Below are positions 14,913-20,647 of a stretch of 20,647 bases of DNA, piece by piece. The stretch lies in contig DCYW01000008.1 of NCBI GenBank assembly GCA_002331185.1, positions 1 to 20,647 of the forward strand, in the 5' to 3' direction. The notes below the pieces were generated by a model that did not search any database, was not told the origin of the DNA, and worked only from the letters and a program-made list of their open reading frames with translations. Each line of letters starts with the position of its first letter. Within the stretch, counting starts at the first letter, position 1. A program made the translations under genes and the position numbers. The stretch is from Patescibacteria group bacterium UBA2100 (GTDB lineage Bacteria > Patescibacteriota > Minisyncoccia > Phycocordibacterales > UBA2100).

Positions 14913-15071
14913 CTTAACTGGTCACCACCAGTCACTAAGTATAATCTAGGCCTTGCAGGCTTGATTCTGCTAAGTGCTTTTGATCTTGACTCATTCGCCT
15001 TCGCTCCACTCAGACATGGCTCCGCCTTGGGCAACTAAAAAACGATGCACACGCACTGTTTTTCTTAATGT

Positions 15072-15113
15072 TGTCCACCCTCTAGGATTCGAACCTAGGA
15101 CCGCCAAGATATA
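15072..15113 (-). repeat. Perfect duplicate of the 3' half of tRNA-Ile
   Basis: These 42 bp are identical to 15155-15196, which run from the first anticodon base of the tRNA gene through its T arm and acceptor strand to 2 nt past the discriminator. There is no matching 5' half next to it. The break at the anticodon loop resembles an attachment-site duplication left by a tRNA-targeting integrase. Confidence 0.9.
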
Positions 15114-15147
15114 TTTTCAATATTATGTCGTCATTCGATAGTCGTGC

Positions 15148-15240
15148 AAAAATGTGTCCACCCTCTAGGATTCGAACCTAGGACCGCCAAGATATAAGCT
15201 TGGTGCTCTAACCAACTGAGCTAAGGGTGGACACATTTTT
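15148..15240. repeat. Inverted repeat extending the tRNA acceptor stem
   Basis: The 7-bp acceptor stem continues outward as perfect complementarity for 10 more bp (15148-15164 with 15224-15240). In the precursor RNA the leader and trailer would pair, and the 3' side ends in TTTTT on the minus strand, so the folded tRNA could serve as its own terminator. Confidence 0.85.
15157..15230 (-). tRNA. tRNA-Ile (anticodon UAU)
   Basis: The minus strand folds into a full 74-nt cloverleaf: acceptor CCACCCT/AGGGTGG, D arm GCTC-AGTTGGTTA-GAGC, anticodon arm CCAAG-CTTATAT-CTTGG, variable CGGTC, T arm CTAGG-TTCGAAT-CCTAG, discriminator A. The anticodon at 15196-15194 is UAU, which reads the isoleucine codon AUA. 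Most bacteria read AUA with a lysidine-modified CAU tRNA, so a UAU tRNA is the less common solution. CCA is not encoded. Confidence 0.93.
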
Positions 15241-15261
15241 TCACACATCTCTCACTAGCCA

Positions 15262-15302
15262 TAATAAGTTTGGTGTCTCTAACCAGACTGAGCTAAAGGT
15301 GG
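15262..15302 (-). repeat. Decayed duplicate of the 5' half of tRNA-Ile
   Basis: This matches the 5' half of the tRNA (15192-15230), from acceptor strand through D arm to the anticodon loop, with two substitutions and two single-base insertions near 15275-15287. Similarity stops in the anticodon loop. It cannot make a functional tRNA alone. Confidence 0.8.
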
Positions 15303-15344
15303 GAGTGGGTCAATAGTAGTGTGTTCGAAGGAAAATCTCAAGCG

Positions 15345-16310
15345 CTATGCGTATTCTTTTTCCAAAACCTCATTTATCGAATATATAATGCTTTCTCTCT
15401 CAGAATATAATGGGTGATGCTGGTCGCTGAAATCTTGAAAGAATTTCTGAACCGCTTCGAGTACTGGTTTGTATTTTGTTCGCAACTTCCGATATGTTCC
15501 GTCAAGTTTTCCCGCAAATTTTTCATCGCCTTCATGCCGTATCAATTCAGCACGTTCTCTAATTAAGCCGATGGTAAGCGCATTTTGTTTCAAGTCTGCC
15601 CATTTTATAACCGAAGGAGCGTGATCTTGATTGATAAAAATACTCTCTATATATCTTTGATATTGCTTATTCCTCTCTTCAGGACTCATATCATCGCTTT
15701 CTTTAAGGGGGCTCGTAAGAGATTGGACTAAAAAACGAACACGTCTATCAAAAAGCCATTCCAAGCCACCAAATGCTCCATCACGTTCAATTTCTTCCGG
15801 CACTTTGCTGTTCCCACCTTGCAAGGCAATAAGTTTCTTCTCGAGTGCAAGCAGTCGTGCTTGATCTTCTACAGAGTCGTGTAGAAGTGCCGCAATACAA
15901 ACGTACTGTGCCTCAGCATCATCTTTTTCATCTGCCATCATATGTAGCGCATCATGAGCTACACTAAGCGGATGAATGATGAATGGTAAGCCTGTATCAG
16001 CCCTATCGGGTTGTTCGATATGTGCTTTTAACATAAGGCGAAGCGCCTCACGAATCTTTGCACGATATCCTTTTCCCTTCTCAAATCGTGTCTCAACTGT
16101 ATGAAGGAACGCCTGTATGTCATCTTTGATACGCGCTATTTTTTCAGCAAACTGCGCATCTTGTTCTGATGGATTATCTATTGTTTCTATCTCAGCAATA
16201 GTTGGTTCGTGCCCAAGAGCAATTTCTATGGCAACGTCAAAAGCTGGTTCTTCAGTTTTTTTGACTACTTCGGGAGCAATGTTACTGAGTTTCTTTCCGC
16301 TCTCTTCCAT
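15345..16310 (-). CDS. HD-domain phosphohydrolase related to the RelA/SpoT hydrolase domain
   Basis: A 321-residue soluble protein whose central region (about 90-270) has HD-family landmarks: His97 (KAHIEQ), GLPFIIHPLSVA with His113, His144-Asp145 in ALLHDSVEDQ, and KWADLKQNAL near 250, comparable to KLADRLHN in RelA/SpoT. These ligate the catalytic metal in (p)ppGpp hydrolases. No synthetase, TGS or ACT domain is present, so a small alarmone hydrolase or another nucleotide hydrolase is likely; substrate is inferred. The acidic N-terminal 60 residues are unassigned. It starts 9 nt after the ftsH stop, indicating one operon. Confidence 0.82.
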   Translation of the reverse strand: MEESGKKLSNIAPEVVKKTEEPAFDVAIEIALGHEPTIAEIETIDNPSEQDAQFAEKIARIKDDIQAFLHTVETRFEKGKGYRAKIREALRLMLKAHIEQPDRADTGLPFIIHPLSVAHDALHMMADEKDDAEAQYVCIAALLHDSVEDQARLLALEKKLIALQGGNSKVPEEIERDGAFGGLEWLFDRRVRFLVQSLTSPLKESDDMSPEERNKQYQRYIESIFINQDHAPSVIKWADLKQNALTIGLIRERAELIRHEGDEKFAGKLDGTYRKLRTKYKPVLEAVQKFFQDFSDQHHPLYSERESIIYSINEVLEKEYA

Positions 16311-16319
16311 ATCTCTTGA

Positions 16320-18317
16320 TTATACACCCGAATGTTCAATATCTTGTTTCTCTTTGATTGGAATATGGTGTTCGCGAAGCAGGTCTTCAAACTCAGTACG
16401 CTCAAGCGTCTCTTTCTCAACAAGTGCTGTCGCTATTGCATCGAGTACTGCTCGATGTTCAGTTAAAATTTGTGTTGCACGTGTATGTGCCGCATCAATA
16501 ATTTCCTTTACTTCAGCATCGATGTCTGAAGAAATTTTCTCTGAATATTCTCTTCCGTGTACCCCTGCCCCAAATAGTGCTTCTCCATTATTACCAGCAA
16601 GCGCAACGGTTCCAATTTTCTCTGACATACCCCACCGTGTCACCATGTTGCGCGCAAGATTCGTAAGAACTTGTAAATCGTTTGATGGGCCAGTTGTTAC
16701 ATCATCAAAAACCATTTTTTCAGCAACGTACCCACCCAGAGAAACAGCAATGTCGTCAAGAAACTCTTTTTTTGACTGCATCTTGCGATCTTCAAACGGA
16801 AGTTTGAGCGTATAACCAGCTGCACGTCCTCGACTGATAATAGAAATCTTATGTACCGGATCAGAATACGGCAGTATCGAAGCAACAAGTGCATGCCCTC
16901 CTTCATGATATGCAGTAATTTCTTTTTCTTTCTTATTCAGTACATGACTCCTGCGTTCAGGACCAAGCATAACCTTTTCAATCGAACGAATGAGATCATA
17001 CTGAGTAACTTCTTTTCGTGCTTCACGAGCTGCAAGAATTGCTGCTTCATTCATCAGGTTTGCTAAATCAGCTCCAGAAAAACCAGGTGTACGCTCTGCA
17101 ATAACTTTCAAGTCCGTATCATCGTGTAATGGCTTCTTTTTCGCATGAATTTCAAGAATGCCTTCGCGTCCTTCGCGATCAGGTAGATCGATAGTAACGC
17201 GGCGATCAAAACGCCCAGGGCGTAACAATGCTGGATCAAGCACATCTGGTCGGTTTGTTGCTGCCATTACAATCACTTTCTCGTTTGGCTCAAACCCATC
17301 CATTTCAACAAGAATTTGGTTTAGTGTTTGTTCACGTTCATCATTTCCACCGCCGACGCCAGTTCCTCGCACTCGTCCAACGGCATCAATCTCGTCAATA
17401 AATACAATCGCAGGTGCAACTTTCTTAGCTATTTTAAACAGGTCCCGCACGCGGCTTGCGCCTACTCCGACAAACATCTCTACAAATTCAGAACCTGAAA
17501 TAGTGAAGAATGGTACGTTTGCCTCTCCTGCGACAGCACGCGCAAGAAGTGTTTTTCCTGTTCCAGGGCTACCCATAAGCATGACTCCTTTAGGAATACG
17601 CGCACCAATTTCAATGAACTTCTTTGGACTCTTAAGAAAATCTACAATTTCAAGGAGTTCTTCTTTTGCTTCTTTAGCGCCTGCCACATCTTTGAAGAGT
17701 ACTTTTTGTTGCTTATCATTTGGATCAACCATCCGTGCTTTACTTTGCCCAAAAGTGAAGGCTTGCATACCCCCTCCACCTTTTACCTGTCGTGACAGAT
17801 ACCAGATAATGAGGACAATTATGATGATTGGAATAAGCAAAGGCGCAAGTGCAAGGAACCAATACCGAAACCCACTTGGGTCTGCAATAGTAATATTAAC
17901 CGCAGAAAGTGCTTGATATGTTACACCGTAGTTTACTAATGTCTCAGTAAATGAGGCTTCGGTCTCTTTTTTAGATTTCTTTACAACTGCTTCAGCTGCG
18001 GATTCATCATCACCTTCTGTCGGAATAAGTACATACGTAACTTCAAGATTCTCACCACTTACTTCTACCTCACTTACGAGCCCTTCATTTATATCAACAG
18101 CAAGTTGCGAAAGTGAAACTTCTTCTTTTGCAGCAAAATATTCGGTAACTGAAGAATACGATGAAAGAAGCAGTGCAAAGACAAAAAAGGTAATTATCAT
18201 TTGTACCCAAAAATTACCTTGCTGCAAATGCTGCATTTTATGCATGACTGACTTCCCCTTTCCTTTATGCAGACTTTTTTTCTGCCTCTTTTTTGTTGAT
18301 TTTTTCTGTGCATTCAT
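16320..18317 (-). CDS. ftsH: ATP-dependent zinc metalloprotease FtsH
   Basis: Membrane-bound AAA+ protease that degrades misfolded membrane and regulatory proteins. From the ATG at 18317 it has 665 residues. Two membrane helices (about 36-55 and 153-174) flank an external domain. The AAA module has Walker A GSPGTGKT (249-256), Walker B IVFIDEID (304-311) and the second region of homology with the arginine finger (353-372). The protease site is HEGGH (471-475), with Asp547 (GPSNDL) as third zinc ligand. The N-terminus before the first helix is unusually basic (about 14 Lys/Arg in 28 residues), longer than the few residues usual in FtsH. The longer frame from 18356 adds 13 atypical residues and was not used. 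Confidence 0.97.
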   Translation of the reverse strand: MNAQKKSTKKRQKKSLHKGKGKSVMHKMQHLQQGNFWVQMIITFFVFALLLSSYSSVTEYFAAKEEVSLSQLAVDINEGLVSEVEVSGENLEVTYVLIPTEGDDESAAEAVVKKSKKETEASFTETLVNYGVTYQALSAVNITIADPSGFRYWFLALAPLLIPIIIIVLIIWYLSRQVKGGGGMQAFTFGQSKARMVDPNDKQQKVLFKDVAGAKEAKEELLEIVDFLKSPKKFIEIGARIPKGVMLMGSPGTGKTLLARAVAGEANVPFFTISGSEFVEMFVGVGASRVRDLFKIAKKVAPAIVFIDEIDAVGRVRGTGVGGGNDEREQTLNQILVEMDGFEPNEKVIVMAATNRPDVLDPALLRPGRFDRRVTIDLPDREGREGILEIHAKKKPLHDDTDLKVIAERTPGFSGADLANLMNEAAILAAREARKEVTQYDLIRSIEKVMLGPERRSHVLNKKEKEITAYHEGGHALVASILPYSDPVHKISIISRGRAAGYTLKLPFEDRKMQSKKEFLDDIAVSLGGYVAEKMVFDDVTTGPSNDLQVLTNLARNMVTRWGMSEKIGTVALAGNNGEALFGAGVHGREYSEKISSDIDAEVKEIIDAAHTRATQILTEHRAVLDAIATALVEKETLERTEFEDLLREHHIPIKEKQDIEHSGV

Positions 18318-18428
18318 AGTGGTGCAAACTGTAACACAGCTCTGTAAAGAACGCACTTATTTTCAGCGCTTTTGAGAAGATGCGATTACTGTCCACCAAA
18401 TTCATCAAGCAAGTAGGTTCGAGCGCAA

Positions 18429-18464
18429 CTACAAAAACCTCCAGTTAACTTGATGTTTTTGTAG
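18429..18464. repeat. Hairpin in the ftsH-smpB spacer
   Basis: CTACAAAAAC (18429-18438) pairs perfectly with GTTTTTGTAG (18455-18464) around a 16-nt loop. It lies between divergent ftsH and smpB and could be a regulatory structure; no following T tract is present. Confidence 0.6.
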
Positions 18465-18485
18465 AAAAACTACTCGTCTCTAAAG

Positions 18486-18503
18486 TTAGCGATTAATCGC
18501 TAA
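18486..18503. promoter_or_regulatory. 18-bp perfect palindrome, possible operator
   Basis: TTAGCGATTAATCGCTAA is a perfect palindrome in the divergent spacer between ftsH and smpB, 106 bp ahead of the smpB start. Size and symmetry fit a dimeric repressor site, but no regulator is identified. Confidence 0.5.
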
Positions 18504-18591
18504 TGATATGGTAGATATTGATTGATCTTCCTCACAGTGATAGATGTCTGCCAGTTTTAGCCCCGCCCACAGGTATGGTACCCTTTCTGGT

Positions 18592-19035
18592 ATGTCTCTT
18601 GTAGATAACAAAAGAATACGTTTTGATTTCGAGATTCTTAAAGAGTTTGAGGCAGGTATTGAGCTTCTTGGTATCGAGGTTAAAGCACTGCGTGCAAAAC
18701 GGGCAAGCCTTCGAGGCGCACGTGTGTTAGTGCGTGGCGGTGAGGCTTTTCTGATTGGAGCAACTATACAACCATATCAGGTAGATAATACACCAGATTC
18801 GTACGATCCTGAACGAGTGCGCCGTCTGCTGCTTTCTAAAAAAGAACTCTCAGAACTCGCCGGATCAGATGTAGCGAAAGGTTTGACATTAGTGCCTATT
18901 TCGTTGTATAATAACAAGAGGAGGTTAAAGCTTTCTTTTGGATTAGCACGTGGAAAGAAGCAAAAAGACAAGCGTGAGACGATAAAAGAGCGAGAAACAA
19001 AGATTGCCATTGAACGCTCTATGAAACGCGGGTAA
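18592..19035 (+). CDS. smpB: SsrA-binding protein SmpB
   Basis: SmpB binds the tRNA-like part of tmRNA and brings it to stalled ribosomes. The 147-residue protein (usual 145-160) shows AGIELLGIEVKALRAKRASL, GEAFLIGATIQPY, ERVRRLLLSKKEL, GLTLVPISLY and the basic tail GLARGKKQKDKRETIKERE. The usual N-terminal NkkAyhdY motif is NKRIRFDFEI here. The ATG at 18592 was chosen because the protein then begins at the family's N-terminus; the upstream extension from 18544 is atypical. A weak TACCCT element lies 7 nt before this ATG. tmRNA is encoded 71 nt downstream on the same strand, so both trans-translation components are together. Confidence 0.95.
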   Translation: MSLVDNKRIRFDFEILKEFEAGIELLGIEVKALRAKRASLRGARVLVRGGEAFLIGATIQPYQVDNTPDSYDPERVRRLLLSKKELSELAGSDVAKGLTLVPISLYNNKRRLKLSFGLARGKKQKDKRETIKERETKIAIERSMKRG

Positions 19036-19075
19036 ACTACCCTCCTAATAGTTCATTGACAATAGCCGATTACTG

Positions 19076-19107
19076 CCGAGCCTAATTGAATTATCAATTG
19101 GGCTCGG
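19076..19107 (+). other. Hairpin abutting the 5' end of tmRNA
   Basis: CCGAGCC/GGCTCGG, one T-G wobble and AATTGA/TCAATT give a 14-bp stem with loop ATTA; its last base is the predicted first base of tmRNA. It may mark precursor processing or end the smpB transcript. A perfect TTGACA (19056-19061) lies upstream, but no convincing -10 follows at normal spacing. Confidence 0.6.
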
Positions 19108-19496
19108 GGGATGATCGGCTTCGACAAAGAGATTACTGTGTTTGTGTGCGTTATGGAAGTGAACGACTTCCTAAAAACGTTCAAACCCGATAAGTGCATC
19201 TAAAACTGCACGCGGAATCCTTTCACCTTTCCAGATGAAGGATTTCGGCTTCGCTTACGCGTAATACGTCTAAGCGACCGTTCTCGTGTTTGATGTTCGA
19301 TAGAGCATAAGAGAACGTCATTTTTTCGAACTCGAGTAGTATGTCGCTTTGCATACTGCTTCAAATTTAAGAAGATCGATAGTGCTTGGTTGTGTATTTC
19401 CTTTACATGTACTATCTAAATTTCAGGGAATACTACGTAACGTAGATTCACTAACACTTCCTCTTTTGGACGCGGGTTCGATTCCCGCCATCTCCA
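19107..19496 (+). ncRNA. ssrA: Transfer-messenger RNA (ssrA)
   Basis: tmRNA frees stalled ribosomes and tags the unfinished protein. The 5' end GGGGATGATCGGCTTCGACA pairs with the 3' end CATCTCC (19489-19495), discriminator A at 19496; the T arm is GCGGGTTCGATTCCCGC. CCA is not encoded (CAA follows). AAAGAG (19126-19131) pairs with CTCTTT (19461-19466) as helix H2. GGAAGT/ACTTCC (19155-19171) forms a PK1-like stem just before the tag. Further complementary segments at 19280-19365 are consistent with the downstream pseudoknots. It follows smpB on the same strand and is about 390 nt, normal for one-piece tmRNA. Confidence 0.96.
19196..19264 (+). other. Predicted tmRNA tag-peptide frame
   Basis: GCA at 19196 is the likely resume codon: it is preceded by ATAAGT, comparable with ATAGTC before GCA in E. 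coli. The frame gives 22 residues beginning ASKTARGILS and ending KDFGFAYA, with TAA at 19262-19264 in the loop of a CGCTTA/TAAGCG hairpin (19252-19276), as in known tmRNAs. The small hydrophobic end suits a proteolysis tag. An alternative frame ending at 19203 (DKCI) is less tag-like. Confidence 0.65.
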
Positions 19497-19498
19497 CA

Positions 19499-19546
19499 AT
19501 TAATACAAAATGCCCTGCTTAAATAAGTAGGGCATTTTGTATTAAT
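19499..19546 (+). terminator. Long hairpin terminator after tmRNA
   Basis: A perfect 18-bp stem (19499-19516 with 19529-19546), extendable in the loop by a G-T pair and three base pairs, follows the tmRNA discriminator by 2 nt. The 3' arm is T-rich but no T run follows, so it may act in 3' processing as well as termination. Confidence 0.75.
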
Positions 19547-19560
19547 AGATTTGTAGAATG

Positions 19561-19700
19561 AGCAGCATTCGGGGAATCGAAAAAAGCGAGTATATCGGAG
19601 CCGTGCGACGATTCGAGCGGCGGGGTCGCGTCGCTTAGTATTTGTGAACACGCAGTGTGAAAGAAATACTTAGCAAAGGTGACCGATTCTCACAAATGCT
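19561..19700. repeat. Repeat unit A (tmRNA/tRNA T-arm-like ends)
   Basis: The unit opens with GGGGAATCGAA (19571-19581), the reverse complement of a T-arm-like sequence, and closes with GACCGATTCTCACAAATGCT (19681-19700), an imperfect inverted match. Internal words CTTAGT (19634), GTGA, GAAAGA and CTTAG recur in the same order in unit B. No coding gene is supported here. Confidence 0.55.
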
Positions 19701-19716
19701 TCCACAAACACGTTAG

Positions 19717-19745
19717 CCCGTAATGCGAATAGCATTACGGGTTTT
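19717..19745 (+). terminator. Intrinsic terminator between the repeat units
   Basis: CCCGTAATGC/GCATTACGGG forms a 10-bp stem with loop GAATA, followed by TTTT (19742-19745). Outside it TCCACAAA (19701) and TTTGTGGA extend an imperfect inverted repeat. No gene directly upstream needs it, which raises the possibility of a small transcript from unit A. Confidence 0.7.
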
Positions 19746-19750
19746 ACGTT

Positions 19751-19895
19751 TTGTGGAGATGGCGGGAATCGAAAGGCGGAAACCCGCCTGCGGGGCACGA
19801 GCAAGCAGCGAACTCAGACCAAAAGTACTTAGTGAGCGTGAGTCTGAAAGACGAAATGTGAGCTTAGTGCCTGGTGGTCGATTCCCGTCATACAC
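19751..19895. repeat. Repeat unit B with inverted copy of the ssrA 3' end
   Basis: The first 23 bp (19751-19773) are the exact reverse complement of 19477-19499, from the T loop of ssrA to 3 nt past its discriminator. The unit closes with TCGATTCCCGTCATACAC (19878-19895), an imperfect inverted match to its own start. Inside it carries CTTAGT, GTGA, GAAAGA and CTTAG in the order seen in unit A. Inverted ends over about 145 bp resemble a small non-autonomous element, but no transposase or integrase gene is in the window. Confidence 0.65.
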
Positions 19896-19940
19896 GGCAC
19901 TGAATTACGTAATTAATTACATATTTAATTACGTATATTT

Positions 19941-20489
19941 CTAAAAACTAGCATTCGTTTTTAAGAATTCCAATTCCTCTGAGGTTGATTCTCTACCTAA
20001 TACTTCATTACGATGTGGGTAGCGTCCAAACTGATCAATAATAGCCTTGTGCGATATCTCATATCCCAAATAATTCTCATTCCCATATTCAGTAAAGAGT
20101 CTTAATGCTTCTATATGAACTTCCGGAGATTCAGCATGCATAAATGGCATATAGAAGAAAACTCGCTGTTCTTTCGGAATCTTCTTGTCATCCCCTACTG
20201 CAATAGCGTCTTGAGCTAAGTGTAGTGCCAATGCATCACTACTAAAGCTTTTTGCATCGTTACGAAATATATTACGAGAAAATTGATCGAGTACAACAAT
20301 TTCCGCAAGCCGTCCTTCTGGAGCTTCCTTCCAACTTTCTGTTTCTCTATTCAACACATTCTCATATACATCTTGAAACCTATCCCGTATGACTGTATCG
20401 AGTTCGGAATCCTTCGTGAACCACTGTTCTTCCCCCACTTCTTCAAACCAAAATGTAAGAACATCGCCTATTATTTTTTTGTCGTTCAT
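19941..20489 (-). CDS. DUF924 family protein
   Basis: The 182-residue soluble protein matches DUF924: LTFWFEEVGEEQWF at the start, VVLDQFSRNIFR (about 86-97), FFYMPFMHAE (about 131-140) and FGRYPHRNEVLGR near the C-terminus, all conserved in that family. It is alpha-helical and has no established biochemical role, so none is assigned. It is transcribed leftward and ends 46 bp beyond repeat unit B. TATACT lies 6 nt before its ATG and there is no Shine-Dalgarno. Confidence 0.9.
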   Translation of the reverse strand: MNDKKIIGDVLTFWFEEVGEEQWFTKDSELDTVIRDRFQDVYENVLNRETESWKEAPEGRLAEIVVLDQFSRNIFRNDAKSFSSDALALHLAQDAIAVGDDKKIPKEQRVFFYMPFMHAESPEVHIEALRLFTEYGNENYLGYEISHKAIIDQFGRYPHRNEVLGRESTSEELEFLKTNASF

Positions 20490-20502
20490 GTATACAGTAT
20501 AC
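20490..20502 (-). promoter_or_regulatory. -10 element within a double GTATAC motif
   Basis: GTATAC-A-GTATAC sits directly before the DUF924 start. On the minus strand it contains TATACT (20501 to 20496), 6 nt before ATG, predicting a leaderless transcript. The two 6-bp palindromes could also bind a repressor over the -10. The remaining 145 bp to the window edge hold only a weak plus-strand promoter candidate, TTGACA (20573) with CACAAT (20596). Confidence 0.5.
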
Positions 20503-20647
20503 AGGAACTCTCACTTTCAAAGAGTTCTGTCAATCTTGAGTAACCAGTTTATTTAAGGAAATCCCTACACTGTTGACATCTGGAGTAGATGGTCACACAA
20601 TAAACATCGGAATAAACTTTTTTGGGAGAATACTGATGCGGAATTTC

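Noticed and set aside
14772..15038. Plus-strand frame crossing the pyrC terminator
   Set aside because: It runs out of frame through pyrC and then through the terminator hairpin, so it cannot be a normal gene.
15072..15302. Split, permuted or intron-containing tRNA, or CRISPR array
   Set aside because: The middle copy is a complete cloverleaf, so no splicing is needed; the order is not permuted, and there are only two exact repeats without regular spacing.
17158..17916. 252-residue plus-strand frame
   Set aside because: It is the antisense of the FtsH AAA+ domain and is rich in Ser/Arg/Pro as expected for an opposite-strand shadow.
19451..19651. Minus-strand frame containing GDGGNRTRVQ
   Set aside because: This is a translation of the reverse complement of the tmRNA T arm, a frequent false protein call.
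19723..19944. 73-residue plus-strand frame over repeat unit B
   Set aside because: Its ends (EMAGIE and GGRFPSYT) are translations of T-arm-like sequence; no ribosome-binding site and no family.
1..20647. Recoding of TGA as glycine or tryptophan
   Set aside because: TGA ends the ccdA-like gene and recG at family-typical positions, and TGG is used for tryptophan.

Overview
The window looks like a chromosomal segment of a Candidate Phyla Radiation bacterium (Patescibacteria, most like the Parcubacteria/Kaiserbacteria/Nomurabacteria group). The grounds are: two exported proteins joining a signal peptide, short coiled coil, peptidoglycan-binding domain and PKD repeats, an architecture typical of that group; sparse Shine-Dalgarno sequences; a tRNA without encoded CCA; and a moderately AT-rich sequence. 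TGA is an ordinary stop (recG and the ccdA-like gene end in it), which argues against the TGA-recoding Gracilibacteria and Absconditabacteria. The placement is inferred from gene content only.

Positions 1-7200 form an envelope copper/thiol redox island. Two small envelope genes run leftward (123-952). Rightward lies a CsoR/RcnR-family metal sensor under a promoter that contains its own probable operator, followed by a closely packed series: small membrane proteins, a CcdA/DsbD-type thiol transporter, a CxxC redoxin, a membrane-anchored DsbA, an unknown membrane protein with a CAAC motif, two cupredoxins (one without cysteine), a ferric-reductase/MsrQ-like haem membrane protein and an FAD/NAD(P)H reductase. 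Together they could move electrons from NAD(P)H through membrane haem to copper proteins outside, and make disulfides in exported proteins. A decayed MFS transporter (7206-7924) ends the island.

Positions 7925-14912 hold a strong terminator, a perfect 40-bp palindrome, recG, two tandem paralogous PKD surface proteins on the minus strand, and pyrC with its terminator. Each PKD repeat carries a cysteine pair 21-24 residues apart, plausible clients of the DsbA upstream.

Positions 15072-15302 hold a tRNA-Ile(UAU) flanked by a perfect copy of its 3' half and a decayed copy of its 5' half, both breaking at the anticodon loop. The minus strand then encodes ftsH and an HD-domain hydrolase; the plus strand encodes smpB and, directly after it, ssrA (tmRNA) with a readable 22-residue tag. 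Downstream of ssrA lie an inverted copy of its 3' end and two diverged copies of a roughly 140-bp repeat, then a DUF924 gene on the minus strand.

A recurring trait is a -10-like hexamer ending only 5-8 nt before the start codon (the metal sensor, recG, the first PKD gene, the DUF924 gene), which predicts leaderless transcripts.
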